Shown in pieces: positions 51,179 to 60,655 of a DNA stretch of 64,000 nt. The translations under genes were made by a program, and so were the position numbers. Within the stretch, counting starts at the first letter, position 1. Each line of letters begins with the position of its first letter. This DNA comes from Hyphomicrobiales bacterium (lineage in GTDB: Bacteria > Pseudomonadota > Alphaproteobacteria > Rhizobiales > Rhizobiaceae). The stretch spans positions 31,941 through 95,940 of the forward strand of contig UBUL01000022.1 in NCBI GenBank assembly GCA_900468625.1, in the 5' to 3' direction. Under the pieces are notes generated by a model that did not search any database, was not told the origin of the DNA, and worked only from the letters and a program-made list of their open reading frames with translations.

Positions 51179-52486
51179 TTATCGCAGTGTAGATTTCATC
51201 GGCTTGCCGGCGACATAGGTTTCGACGACGGCGCGGTCATCGCCCATGGTTTGCAGCAGGAACAGCTCTTCAGTGAGGCTCTTCGTCACCTCCATCTTCA
51301 GCGCCATGGCCGGCGTTGCAGCTGCATCGAGGACGATGAGATCGGCTTCGGTGCCGGCGTCGAGCGTGCCGATCTTGTCGACGAGGGAGAGGGACTCGGC
51401 ATTCCCTCGGGTCATGTAATAGTAGCTTTCCAGCGGATTCAGGCGCTCGCCGAGCAGCTGCTGGATCTTGTAGGCTTCATCCATGGTACGCAGCATGCAA
51501 TAGCTGGAGCCGCCGCCGATGTCGGTGGCGACACCGATGCGAACGGGCTTCTCGCGCCGCGCCAGCGCCTTCAGCGGGAAGAGGCCGGAGCCGAGGAAGA
51601 GATTTGAGGTCGGGCAATGCACCGCGACTGCGCCGGCCTCGCTCATGGCGTCGGCTTCCCGTTCGGAAAGATGGATCGCATGGCCGAACAGGCTCTTGGG
51701 GCCAAGCAGCCCGTAGCGTGCATAGATATCGGTATAGTCGATCGCATCCGGATAGAGCTCGCAGGTGAACTTGATCTCCTCGTCGTTCTCGGACAAGTGC
51801 GTCTGGATGTGCAGATCCGGGAATTCGCGGGCAAGCGCTGCCGTCGCCTCCATCTGCGCCGGCGTCGAGGTGATGGCGAAGCGCGGGGTGATGGCGACGT
51901 GATTACGGCCTTTGCCGTGCCAGTCTGATATCACCTGCCGGGTCTCGTCATAGCCCATCTCGGGCGTATCGAGCAGGCCCTGCGGAGCGTTGCGGTCCAT
52001 CATCACCTTGCCGCCGACCATGCGCATGTTGCGTCGCACGGCTTCGGCAAAATAGGCGTCGGCAGATGTCTTGTGCACTGAGCAATAGGCGACGGCCGTC
52101 GTCGTGCCGTGGCGGATCATCTCGTCGTAGAAATGCGTGGCGATACGCTCCGCATGCGCGCTTTCCACGAAGCGGCATTCCTCGGGAAAAGTATAGGTGT
52201 TCAGCCATTCCAGGAGGTTGGCGGCGTAGGAGGCGATCACCTGCATCTGCGGGAAATGCAGGTGCATGTCGATGAAGCCGGGCAGGATCAGATGGGGGCG
52301 ATGGTCGATTTCGGTGACGTCTTCCGGCGCCTGCGCCTTGATATCGGCATAGGGGCCGGTCGCGACGATCAAGCCGTTTTCGATCAGCAGGCCGCCATCG
52401 CTTTCGTAAGCATAGCTGCCGGTATCATCGAGGCTTTGCGGCAGGCGCTTGAAGGAAAGCAGGCGGCCGCGCAGAAGGGTAGTCAT
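51179..52486 (-). CDS. guaD: Guanine deaminase
   Basis: The 435-residue amidohydrolase has the zinc-binding PGFIDMHLHFPQ motif (about 69-80), TQTHLSEND-type metal His (IQTHLSENDEE) and GVATDIGGGSS with the metal Asp. It deaminates guanine to xanthine, the substrate of XdhAB. Its start overlaps the puuD stop by 4 bases, so it is coupled to urate oxidation. Confidence 0.92.
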   Translation of the reverse strand: MTTLLRGRLLSFKRLPQSLDDTGSYAYESDGGLLIENGLIVATGPYADIKAQAPEDVTEIDHRPHLILPGFIDMHLHFPQMQVIASYAANLLEWLNTYTFPEECRFVESAHAERIATHFYDEMIRHGTTTAVAYCSVHKTSADAYFAEAVRRNMRMVGGKVMMDRNAPQGLLDTPEMGYDETRQVISDWHGKGRNHVAITPRFAITSTPAQMEATAALAREFPDLHIQTHLSENDEEIKFTCELYPDAIDYTDIYARYGLLGPKSLFGHAIHLSEREADAMSEAGAVAVHCPTSNLFLGSGLFPLKALARREKPVRIGVATDIGGGSSYCMLRTMDEAYKIQQLLGERLNPLESYYYMTRGNAESLSLVDKIGTLDAGTEADLIVLDAAATPAMALKMEVTKSLTEELFLLQTMGDDRAVVETYVAGKPMKSTLR

Positions 52487-53721
52487 TGGGTCTTTTCTCC
52501 GATCGAGCTTTCGAACCAGGCGACCAGCAGCTTGCGTTCCTCCGGCGTGACGTCGGTGACGTTGCCGGGCGGCATGGCATGGCTGCGGCCTGCCTGGATA
52601 TAGATCTCCCGGGCATGCATAGCGATTTCCGCGTCGTTTTCCAGCGTTACGCCCTTCGGCGGGCGGACGATCCCCTCATAGACGGGTTCGGCCGCATGGC
52701 ACATGGAACAGCGCGCCGAGATCATCTGCTTGACGGCTGGGAAATGTACATCGGAGGCGAACTGCTGAAAGGCCGGGGCGACTGCATTCGCATCCTTTTC
52801 GCCAGTGAGCACCTTCGGAACGGTCGAAAGCCACATGATGACAATGAAGAGGACGACGGTGACGATCCAGGTCCAGGTCGGGCGGCCCTTGCGGGCATGT
52901 GTGGTGTTGAACCAGTGGCGGATGGTGACGCCCATCAGGAAGACCAGCGCTGCGATCACCCAATTGTAGGCCGTGCCGAAGGCCAGCGGATAGTGATTCG
53001 ACAGCATGAAGAAGATGACGGGCAGCGTCAGGTAGTTGTTGTGCAGCGAGCGCTGTTTGGCGATACGGCCATATTTCGGGTCGGGCGTGCGCCCGGCGAT
53101 GAGGTCTGCGACGACGATCTTCTGGTTGGGAATGATGATCATGAAGACATTGGCGGACATGATCGTCGCGGTAAAGGCGCCGAGATGCAGGAAGGCGGCG
53201 CGGCCGGTGAAGAGATGCGTATAGCCCCAGGCCATGAAGACCAGGACGGCATAGAGCACGATCATCAGCCCCCAGGTGTTGTGGCCGAGCGGCGACTTGC
53301 AGAGCAGGTCATAGACGAGCCAGCCGCCGGCAAGCGAAGCGAGCGAAATCAGGATCGCGACGGGAACGCTGACATCGAGCACATGCCGGTCGATGAGGAA
53401 GAGGTTGGCGCCGCCGTAGTAGACGATGCACAGCATCAGGAAGCCGGAAAGCCAGGTGAAATAGCTCTCGTATTTGAACCAGGTTAGATGCTCGGGCATC
53501 TGCGCGGGGGCGACGAGATATTTCTGGATATGATAGAAGCCGCCGCCGTGAACCTGCCATTCTTCGCCATAGGCGCCGGGTGGAAGATGCGGGCGCTTCA
53601 CCAGCCCGAGATCCAGCGCGATGAAGTAGAAAGACGAACCGATCCAGGCAATGGCGGTTATGACGTGAAACCAGCGGGCGGCAAAGGCCAGCCACTCCCA
53701 CGCGATGGCGTATTCATACAT
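52483..53721 (-). CDS. puuD: Urate oxidase PuuD (membrane protein with cytochrome c domain)
   Basis: The 412-residue protein has about eight to nine transmembrane helices in the N-terminal 300 residues (DUF989 type; RWFHVITAIAWIGSSFYFIALD) and a C-terminal cytochrome c domain with heme motif C338-x2-C341-H342 and a likely axial Met383 (HAMPPGN). PuuD oxidises urate to 5-hydroxyisourate and passes electrons to the respiratory chain rather than to oxygen. It is first in a puuD-guaD(-lldD) unit. It replaces soluble uricase in many alphaproteobacteria. Confidence 0.93.
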   Translation of the reverse strand: MYEYAIAWEWLAFAARWFHVITAIAWIGSSFYFIALDLGLVKRPHLPPGAYGEEWQVHGGGFYHIQKYLVAPAQMPEHLTWFKYESYFTWLSGFLMLCIVYYGGANLFLIDRHVLDVSVPVAILISLASLAGGWLVYDLLCKSPLGHNTWGLMIVLYAVLVFMAWGYTHLFTGRAAFLHLGAFTATIMSANVFMIIIPNQKIVVADLIAGRTPDPKYGRIAKQRSLHNNYLTLPVIFFMLSNHYPLAFGTAYNWVIAALVFLMGVTIRHWFNTTHARKGRPTWTWIVTVVLFIVIMWLSTVPKVLTGEKDANAVAPAFQQFASDVHFPAVKQMISARCSMCHAAEPVYEGIVRPPKGVTLENDAEIAMHAREIYIQAGRSHAMPPGNVTDVTPEERKLLVAWFESSIGEKTQ

Positions 53722-53934
53722 TCAGTTCCCCTTTTTCTTCCTCCGACTCCGCACCTTGCAAAATGTTGAAGGCGGAGGGAAGGGGAGAGTTTGATGCGCC
53801 GGTAAAAAGCCACGGCCTTGTTTCGCGCGCCGGCCGCATTAGATCACATTATGGCAGTTTTTTAATAAAATGCCTCGGCTGCTTGGAGCGGGCCGTGTCC
53901 GCGGCAGTCGTCTATTTTCGACGGAGAATTGCCC

Positions 53935-54267
53935 ATGCGTGGTATTCTGACGTTCGTTTTTATTGTCTTTGCAAGCTCTGCCGTGGCGCACGATGCACCT
54001 TCCGGTTGGTCCTATGATCCCTATTGTTGCAATGGCGACGGCCAGACCGGCGATTGCGAGATGATCCCGTCGCGCACGGTCACCATCATCCCGGGCGGCT
54101 ATCGGGTGACGATCAATCCCGGCGATCACCGAAATGTGACGCATGGGCACATCTTCACTTTGCCGCAGCAGAAAGCAATGCACTCACCGGACGGTGCCTA
54201 TCATCTCTGTCTGTTTCCGGACGAGAATACTCCGCGCTGCTTCTATGCGCCTGATATGTCGGATTGA
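53935..54267 (+). CDS. Small secreted cysteine-containing protein
   Basis: The 110-residue precursor has a signal peptide (MRGILTFVFIVFASSAVA) and a mature part with YDPYCCNGDGQTGDCEMIPSRTV, HLCLFPDE and PRCFYAP, so there are five cysteines. Similar periplasmic proteins are frequent in rhizobia with unknown role. ATG 53935 has GGAG 8 bases upstream; TTG 53929 is less likely. It is convergent with the LysR gene (1-base gap). Confidence 0.7.
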   Translation: MRGILTFVFIVFASSAVAHDAPSGWSYDPYCCNGDGQTGDCEMIPSRTVTIIPGGYRVTINPGDHRNVTHGHIFTLPQQKAMHSPDGAYHLCLFPDENTPRCFYAPDMSD

Positions 54268-54268
54268 C

Positions 54269-55165
54269 TTATTCAAGCGGCATCCCGAACTCACCGAGGA
54301 TCCAGTCCCTGAAGGCGCGGATACGTGGTGTGTGGCGCCTGTTTTCAGGATAGGCGATCCAATAATCGGAGCCGTCGGTGGACAGAAGATCGAACGGCTG
54401 GATCAGCCGGCCTGCAGCCAAGTCATCCGCATAAAATTCTGGAGTGAGCACGGCAACGCCTTGGCCCGCTATGGCCGCGCTGGCTTCGAAGGATTGCGCG
54501 CCGAGCCGGCTGCGCAGCCTGCCTTGAAGGCCGGGATCCGGCACGCCGGCCTCGTGGAACCATTGAACCCACCACGGGTCGCCGGCATCGATGATGCGCA
54601 GTTTGAGGAGGTCGGACGGTTCGTGCACGCCGCCGATCGTGGCCGCGAGGGCCGGGCTCAGCATGGGTGTGAAGTGCATCTTCATCAGAAGGTGCGCGCG
54701 CAATCCAGGCCATGTGCCACGCCCGGCGCGGATGGCGATGTCGGACGGTTCCCGGGCGAAGTCGATGATCGATCCCGAGGTGGCGAGGCGAACGGCGATC
54801 CTGGGGTGTTTGAGCTGAAACGCGCCGATGTGCTGAGCCAGCCACTGGGACGCGAATGTTGGGGTGGAATGGATGTGGAGCGTAGTTTCGGCCTCGCCGC
54901 TGAAGGAGGCCATGGCATCCTGCAGCATGGCAAAGGCTTCGGCGACTTTCGGGGCAAGCTGTTCGCCCGCTTCGGTCAGCAGGATCTGCCGCGGACGGCG
55001 CAGGAAAAGAGGCTCACCCGTCATCTCCTCCAACAGCTTGATCTGATAGCTGACGGCCGTCTGCGTCATGCCGAGCTCTTCGCCGGCGCGCGTGAAACTG
55101 CCGAGCCGGGCCGCAGCTTCGAAGACACGGAGCGCGTTCACCGGGAAGCGTTTAGAGAGTTTCAT
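54269..55165 (-). CDS. LysR-family regulator (GcvA-like)
   Basis: The 298-residue regulator has its HTH at about 7-66 (FPVNALRVFEAAARLGSFTRAGEELGMTQTAVSYQIKLLEE) and effector domain from about 90. It belongs to the GcvA-like branch. It lies between the puuD-guaD unit and xdhB and may control one of them (inference). ATG 55165 is preferred; ATG 55186 adds seven residues. No clear target palindrome was identified. Confidence 0.85.
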   Translation of the reverse strand: MKLSKRFPVNALRVFEAAARLGSFTRAGEELGMTQTAVSYQIKLLEEMTGEPLFLRRPRQILLTEAGEQLAPKVAEAFAMLQDAMASFSGEAETTLHIHSTPTFASQWLAQHIGAFQLKHPRIAVRLATSGSIIDFAREPSDIAIRAGRGTWPGLRAHLLMKMHFTPMLSPALAATIGGVHEPSDLLKLRIIDAGDPWWVQWFHEAGVPDPGLQGRLRSRLGAQSFEASAAIAGQGVAVLTPEFYADDLAAGRLIQPFDLLSTDGSDYWIAYPENRRHTPRIRAFRDWILGEFGMPLE

Positions 55166-55267
55166 GGATAAGTTCTCTTTATGCATGCAGGCGATAGTTC
55201 GATTGGAATTTCAGCATTTTTCCCGCCAATCTGCAATCCACATCATTAATTGGATTGAGGTGTCGTC

Positions 55268-55471
55268 ATGGATTGCTATGTTGCGGAACAGATGGAAACA
55301 GCAAGGCCAAGCGTCTTGGCACGGGTCTTGGAATCGTTGACGCAGGTTTTCGCCAAGCATGCGGAACCGTCGCCGCATCTCGATCTTGACGAGATGCCGG
55401 ACCGGCTGAAGCGCGACCTCGGATTTCTGGACGGGCGCGAGCCGCATTGTGATGACGGGCGGCTGTTGTAG
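55268..55471 (+). CDS. DUF1127-like small protein
   Basis: The 67-residue protein has a C-terminal segment (LDEMPDRLKRDLGFLDGR) that matches the DUF1127 pattern of small Arg-rich proteins common in alphaproteobacteria. Several are induced under nutrient stress and some bind RNA. The N-terminal half is helical without a membrane segment. It is divergent from the LysR gene. It starts at ATG after GAGGTGTCGTC. Confidence 0.7.
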   Translation: MDCYVAEQMETARPSVLARVLESLTQVFAKHAEPSPHLDLDEMPDRLKRDLGFLDGREPHCDDGRLL

Positions 55472-55503
55472 GTGGCAAGGAGCGAAAGCCGGGAGAACGG
55501 CAA

Positions 55504-57843
55504 TCACATCCTCTTCAGCCGCTCCACCGCCATCAGTACTCGTTCGGGTGTTGCCGGCGCATCGAGGCGCGGGCAGACGCGGTAATCCGCGACGCTGGCG
55601 ACCGCCATCGACAGCGCCTCGAGCACGGATATGCTGAGCATGAAGGGAGGCTCGCCGACAGCCTTCGAGCGGCCGATGGTGGCTTCCGTGTTTTCGGACC
55701 ATTCCGCCAGGCGCACGTTGAAAATCTTTGGCCGGTCGGAGGCAAGCGGGATTTTGTAGGTCGACGGGGCATGCGTGCGCAGCCGGCCCTTGGCGTCCCA
55801 CCATAATTCCTCGGTCGTCAGCCAGCCCATACCTTGCACGAAGGCACCCTCGACCTGGCCGGTATCGATCGCCGGATTGAGGGAGCGGCCGACGTCGTGG
55901 AGGATGTCGGTGCGGTCGATCAGATATTCGCCCGTCAGCGTATCGATCGAGACTTCCGAGCAGGCGGCGCCATAGGAGAAGTAGTAGAAGGGCGTGCCGC
56001 GCCCAGCCTTGCGGTCCCAATGGATCTTCGGCGTCTTGTAGAAACCGGCAGCCGAGAGCTGGATGCGGGCGAAATAGGCCTGCTTGACGAAATCCGGGAA
56101 GGGGATTTCGTCCTCACCGACGCGCACGCGATTGGGAAGGAACTGCACCTCCTCGGCGCCGACACCCCATTTCTCTGCCGCGAAGGCGACCAGCCGCTCC
56201 TTGATCTGCCGCGCGGCGTCATGGGCTGCCATTCCGTTCAGATCCGAGCCGGACGACGCCGCCGTCGCGGATGTGTTCGGCACCTTGCCGGTCGTGGTCG
56301 CGGTGATCTTCACCTTGTCGATATCGACCTGGAAGCTGTCGGCCAAAACCTGTGCCACCTTGGTATAGAGGCCCTGACCCATTTCGGTGCCGCCATGATT
56401 CAGGTGGATGGAGCCATCCTGATAGATATGCACCAGCGCGCCTGCCTGATTGAAGGCGGTCATGGTGAAGGAGATGCCGAATTTCACCGGCGTCAGCGCG
56501 ATCCCTTTGCGAATGAACCGGCTGGAACGGTTGAACTCGATGATGGCGTTGCGCCGCGTCTGATAGTTGGCGGTCTGTTCCAGCTCGTCGACGATGCGGT
56601 TGATGATGTTGTCGGTGACCTCCTGGTGATAGGGGGTCAGCGTTCGGCCGGAGCCCGGATCACCGTAGAAATTGGCGCGGCGGATCTCCAGCGGGTCCTT
56701 GCCGAGCGCATAGGCGATCTCCTCGATCATGCGCTCGCCGCCGACCATCCCCTGAGGGCCGCCGAAGCCACGGAAGGCAGTGTTGGAGACGGTGTGGGTC
56801 TTTAGTGGTTTCGAGACCAGATGCACATGCGGGTAGAAATAGCTGGAATCCGCATGGAACAGCGCGCGATCGGTAACCGGGCCGGAAAGATCGGAGGAGA
56901 AGCCGCAGCGCGCGGCATAGGTGGCGTCGACGGCATGGATGCGGCCTTCGTCGTCGAAGCCGACTTCGTAATCCACGAGGAAATCGTGGCGCTTGCCGGT
57001 CGCGCTCATGTCCTCGTCGCGATCGGGCCGGAATTTCACGGCACGGCCGAGCTTCTTGGCGGCGACGGCGGCAAGCGCCGCAAACTGGTTGCCCTGCGTT
57101 TCCTTGCCGCCGAAGCCGCCGCCCATGCGGCGTACGTTGACGGTCACGGCGTTGGACGGAATCCCGAGAACATGGCCGACGATGTGCTGGATTTCGCTTG
57201 GATGCTGCGTCGACGACCAGACGGCGACCTCATCGTCCTCGCCGGGGACTGCCATGGCGATATGGCTCTCGAGGTAAAAATGCTCCTGACCGCCGATGCG
57301 CATCTGCGCCTTGATGCGATGCTTGGCATTCGCCATCTCGGTTTCGGGGTCGCCGCGCTTCAGCGTCATCGGCTCGTAGACGAGCGGTGCGCCATTGGCG
57401 AGCGCACCGTCGATATCGCTCCAATGCGGCAGGTCGCGATAATCGATCTTGGCAAGGCGGGCGGCACGGCGGGCGGCATCGCGGGTTTCGGCGATGACCG
57501 CGAAGATCGGCTGACCGTGGAATTCGACCTTCTTTTCGGCAAGCAGCGGTTCGTCATGCATGCCGTTGGAGCTGGTGTCATTGACACCGGGGAGATCGGC
57601 GCCAGTGAAGACCCAGACGACGCCGGGATAGGCTTTGACGGCCGTAAGATCGATGCCGGCGATCTCGGCATGGGCGCGGTCGGAAAGGCCGAGTGCGCCG
57701 TGCAGCAGGCCAGCGGGTTCGGGAATGTCGTCGATATAGTTGGCGGCTCCGGTCACGTGCTTATGCGCGGAATCATGCTTGAGCGAGCCATGCATGGAGC
57801 CGTTGATGACGACCTTGGCTTCTTCGAAGGTGGATTTGTCCAT
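55504..57843 (-). CDS. xdhB: Xanthine dehydrogenase molybdopterin subunit XdhB
   Basis: The 779-residue subunit has the molybdopterin-binding segments SHIAMAVPGEDDEVAVWSSTQHPS, VNVRRMGGGFGGKETQG and AFRGFGGPQGM, and the catalytic Glu in VGEPPFMLSISV near residue 730. With XdhA it oxidises hypoxanthine and xanthine to urate. It is separated from xdhA by a 257-base repeat-filled gap, unusual for this operon. The XdhC maturation gene does not follow. Confidence 0.95.
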   Translation of the reverse strand: MDKSTFEEAKVVINGSMHGSLKHDSAHKHVTGAANYIDDIPEPAGLLHGALGLSDRAHAEIAGIDLTAVKAYPGVVWVFTGADLPGVNDTSSNGMHDEPLLAEKKVEFHGQPIFAVIAETRDAARRAARLAKIDYRDLPHWSDIDGALANGAPLVYEPMTLKRGDPETEMANAKHRIKAQMRIGGQEHFYLESHIAMAVPGEDDEVAVWSSTQHPSEIQHIVGHVLGIPSNAVTVNVRRMGGGFGGKETQGNQFAALAAVAAKKLGRAVKFRPDRDEDMSATGKRHDFLVDYEVGFDDEGRIHAVDATYAARCGFSSDLSGPVTDRALFHADSSYFYPHVHLVSKPLKTHTVSNTAFRGFGGPQGMVGGERMIEEIAYALGKDPLEIRRANFYGDPGSGRTLTPYHQEVTDNIINRIVDELEQTANYQTRRNAIIEFNRSSRFIRKGIALTPVKFGISFTMTAFNQAGALVHIYQDGSIHLNHGGTEMGQGLYTKVAQVLADSFQVDIDKVKITATTTGKVPNTSATAASSGSDLNGMAAHDAARQIKERLVAFAAEKWGVGAEEVQFLPNRVRVGEDEIPFPDFVKQAYFARIQLSAAGFYKTPKIHWDRKAGRGTPFYYFSYGAACSEVSIDTLTGEYLIDRTDILHDVGRSLNPAIDTGQVEGAFVQGMGWLTTEELWWDAKGRLRTHAPSTYKIPLASDRPKIFNVRLAEWSENTEATIGRSKAVGEPPFMLSISVLEALSMAVASVADYRVCPRLDAPATPERVLMAVERLKRM

Positions 57844-57863
57844 GGCTCAGGCCTCCACGGTTT

Positions 57864-58022
57864 CCCTTCTCCCCAGCGGGGAGAAGGTGGCCGGCAGGCC
57901 GGATGAGGGGGATGCATCGCAAAGCGATGCGTGTCCTGGGACCAGATGGAAGGAAGCTCGCTCTTTGCCGCGTAGCCCCCTCATCCGCCCTTCGGGCACC
58001 TTCTCCCCGAGGGGAGAAGGGG
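57864..58022. repeat. Pair of inverted rhizobial palindromic repeats between xdhA and xdhB
   Basis: Two about 47-base arms (57864-57910 and 57976-58022) are inverted copies of one element containing CCTCATCCG, a CCTTCTCCCC box and its complement GGGGAGAAGG. Each arm is itself a hairpin. Between them lies another small palindrome (GCATCGC-AAA-GCGATGC, 57914-57930). The whole region is non-coding and would form strong RNA structure in the xdh transcript. Confidence 0.8.
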
Positions 58023-58100
58023 AGGAGAAGCTGCCGCCTTCGTCCAACAACGCCGGCATCGAACCTAAGATATGCCATGGGATGGATTCAAAAACTGTGA

Positions 58101-59567
58101 TCATGCCAGCACCTCGAAACGCTTCAGTTCCTGTGGCGCGCCAGCCGTCTCGAGATAGAAGCGGATGAGAAGATTCTTGGCGGTCAGCTGCCGGTATTCT
58201 GCCGAGGCGCGCCAATCGGTGAGCGGCGTGTAATCGGCGTCGAAGGCATTGCGTGCGGCCATGACAGTTGCTTCCGTCCATGGCTTGCCAATCAATTCCG
58301 CCTCGACGGTGCGGGCGCGTTTCGGCGTGCCGGCCATGCCGCCGAAGGCGATGCGGATATCTTCGACATTGCCGGCTGAATCCAATGACAGATGGAAGGC
58401 GCCGCAGGAGGCCGAAATATCCTCGTCGCGGCGTTTGGAGATCTTGTAGACAGCGAAATGCGCATCCTTGGCCGGATAGGGTACGAAGATGCTCTCGACG
58501 AACTCACCGGGACGCCGGTCCTGCTTGCCGTAGTCGATGAAGAAATCTTCGAGCGGCAGGCTGCGCGTGCCTGCCGTCGAGCGCAGCGTCACCGCTGCAC
58601 CGAGCGCGATCAGTGGCGGCGGCGTGTCGCCGATTGGCGAGCCGTTGGCGATATTGCCGCCGATGGTGCCCATATTGCGCACCTGCTCGCCGCCGATGCG
58701 GTCGATGAGATTGGCAAAGGCCGGGATTTTTTCGCCGATCACAGCGAAAGCGCGGCTGTAGGTGACGCCGGCGCCAATCCTCAGGCCTTCGTCTTCGATC
58801 GATATCTTCTGCAGATCGGTCAGGTGGTTGATGAAGACGACCGGATTGAGCCGGCGCATCTGCTTGGTGACCCAAAGGCCGACATCGGTCGAGCCGGCAA
58901 CGACCGTCGCCGTCGGCTCGTCGGCAAGCACCTGCGCCAGCGCCGATACCGAACCGGGCACGATGAGACGATCCTCGCCCTCCGCAATCTCGATGGTATC
59001 GCCGCCCTGCATCGCCCACAGGCGGGCGATGATATCGGCTCTCGTCTTTTCGAGGGGGTCGAAGAGCGCGCTCGGCCGCTTCTGGCTGACCTGTTCGGCC
59101 GCTTTGACGATCGGCTCGTAGCCCGTGCAGCGACAGAGATTGCCCTGGAGCGACTTTTCGATCTGCGCCCGGCTGGGCTTTTCCGTCGTCAGCCAGAGGC
59201 CATAGAGCGACATGACGAAGCCAGGGGTGCAGAAACCGCATTGCGAGCCGTGGCAATCGACCATTGCCTGCTGCACGGGGTGAAGCGTGCCGTTCTGCGC
59301 GGCAAGATGCTCGACGGTGACGACATGGGTCGCATGCAGTGAGCCGACGAAGCGGATGCAGGCGTTGACCGATTCATAATACAGGCCGCCGTCGATCAGA
59401 CGTCCCACAAGCACCGTGCAGGCGCCGCAATCGCCTTCCGCGCATCCTTCCTTCGTTCCCGTCAGCCGCCGGCTGAGACGAAGGAAGTCGAGCAGCGTCT
59501 CGGTGGGGCGCAGGCTGGATAGCGTGATATCCTCGCCATTGAGGATAAAGCGGATGCTGTCGCTCAT
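58101..59567 (-). CDS. xdhA: Xanthine dehydrogenase Fe-S/FAD subunit XdhA
   Basis: The 488-residue subunit carries the plant-type [2Fe-2S] domain (GCAEGDCGACTVL, about 42-54) and the second cluster domain (CHGSQCGFCTPGF and GNLCRCTGY). An FAD-binding domain follows from about 190 (VAGSTDVGLWVTKQ; IGGNIANGSPIGDTPP). It passes electrons from the XdhB molybdenum site to NAD. It is 69 bases downstream of bdhA, an order also known from Sinorhizobium, so the three genes are probably co-transcribed. Confidence 0.95.
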   Translation of the reverse strand: MSDSIRFILNGEDITLSSLRPTETLLDFLRLSRRLTGTKEGCAEGDCGACTVLVGRLIDGGLYYESVNACIRFVGSLHATHVVTVEHLAAQNGTLHPVQQAMVDCHGSQCGFCTPGFVMSLYGLWLTTEKPSRAQIEKSLQGNLCRCTGYEPIVKAAEQVSQKRPSALFDPLEKTRADIIARLWAMQGGDTIEIAEGEDRLIVPGSVSALAQVLADEPTATVVAGSTDVGLWVTKQMRRLNPVVFINHLTDLQKISIEDEGLRIGAGVTYSRAFAVIGEKIPAFANLIDRIGGEQVRNMGTIGGNIANGSPIGDTPPPLIALGAAVTLRSTAGTRSLPLEDFFIDYGKQDRRPGEFVESIFVPYPAKDAHFAVYKISKRRDEDISASCGAFHLSLDSAGNVEDIRIAFGGMAGTPKRARTVEAELIGKPWTEATVMAARNAFDADYTPLTDWRASAEYRQLTAKNLLIRFYLETAGAPQELKRFEVLA

Positions 59568-59636
59568 GTCGTTTCCGTTGATTCTGCGTTTGTCGGGGCC
59601 GGAGGCTTCTGCGAATCCGGCCCTAACCGTCTATGG

Positions 59637-60413
59637 TTATTCCGCGGTCCAGCCACCGTCAATCGAGACGTGCGTGCCGGTGACCTGGCGTGCCTCGTCG
59701 CTCGCAAGGTAGAGCGACAGGGCGCCGATTTCCTCTGCCTTGACGAATTCGTGCGTGGGCTGGGCCTTGAGGATGACCTCGTTCTTGACTTGTTCCTCGG
59801 TCATCCCTCGTGCCTTCGCCGTGTCCGGGATCTGCTTTTCGACAAGCGGGGTCAGGACGTAGCCGGGGCAAATGGCGTTCACAGTGACGCCGAATTCGGC
59901 AAGCTCGAGCGCTGCCGTCTTGGTCAGGCCCAATATACCATGTTTTGCCGCGACGTAGGCGGATTTGAAGGGCGAAGCGACAAGGCCATGGGCGGAGGCG
60001 ATGTTGATGATGCGCCCGTATTTCTTCGCCTTCATCAGCGGAATGGCGGCGCGGATGGTGTGGAAGGAGCTGGAGAGATTGATCGCGATGATCTGATCCC
60101 ACTTTTCGATCGGGAAATCCTCGATCTTCTCGACATGCTGGATGCCGGCATTGTTGACGAGGACATCGACGCTGCCGAAGGTGGAGTTGGCGGTCGTGAT
60201 GAGATCGGCGATTTCGGCGGGCTTCGTCATGTCGGCCGGATGATAGACAACCTTGCCGCCGCCGGAAGCTTCCAGCTTCGTCTTGATCGCGTCGATTTCC
60301 TCCGGCTTTCCGAAGCCGTTGATAACGACGTTATCACCCTTGGCGGCGAAGGCGGCCGCGATGGCGAGGCCGATACCGCTTGTGGAACCGGTGACGACAA
60401 CTGTTCTTGCCAT
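59637..60413 (-). CDS. bdhA: D-3-hydroxybutyrate dehydrogenase
   Basis: The 258-residue short-chain dehydrogenase has TGSTSGIGLAIA (NAD loop), NNAGIQHVEKIEDFP, catalytic Ser in IASAHGLVASPFK, the YVAAK motif, and PGYVLTPLVEKQIPDTAKARGMTEEQV, which is specific to BdhA. It oxidises 3-hydroxybutyrate released from PHB storage polymer to acetoacetate. It is first gene of a bdhA-xdhA-xdhB unit and divergent from glpK. Confidence 0.93.
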   Translation of the reverse strand: MARTVVVTGSTSGIGLAIAAAFAAKGDNVVINGFGKPEEIDAIKTKLEASGGGKVVYHPADMTKPAEIADLITTANSTFGSVDVLVNNAGIQHVEKIEDFPIEKWDQIIAINLSSSFHTIRAAIPLMKAKKYGRIINIASAHGLVASPFKSAYVAAKHGILGLTKTAALELAEFGVTVNAICPGYVLTPLVEKQIPDTAKARGMTEEQVKNEVILKAQPTHEFVKAEEIGALSLYLASDEARQVTGTHVSIDGGWTAE

Positions 60414-60569
60414 GATCTTCTCCTTGGACAGCGCAGCTTCCTGCTGCAGTGCAAAACGGCTTCAGCCTAGTCCCAAACCTGCGGATATGGCAATCGCATT
60501 GCCAGTGGCAGCTTTCGCGGCGCATGCGGCACGATGCAGCGAACGGGAAAGCGCACCTTCAGCGAACTT

Positions 60570-60612
60570 AAACGAAAAATTTCGTTTTGCTTTCTTTTCA
60601 CATTCGTTTTGC
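60570..60612. promoter_or_regulatory. Candidate GlpR operator upstream of glpK
   Basis: AAACGAAA-AA-TTTCGTTT (60570-60587) is a perfect palindrome. TTCGTTTTGC then repeats at 60581 and 60603, 22 bases or two helical turns apart. TTTCGTTT half-sites are typical of DeoR-family GlpR repressors. Confidence 0.6.
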
Positions 60613-60655
60613 TCGCGTATCTGTTGCTTCGGCATGCAACAGGCGGGAGGACTGC

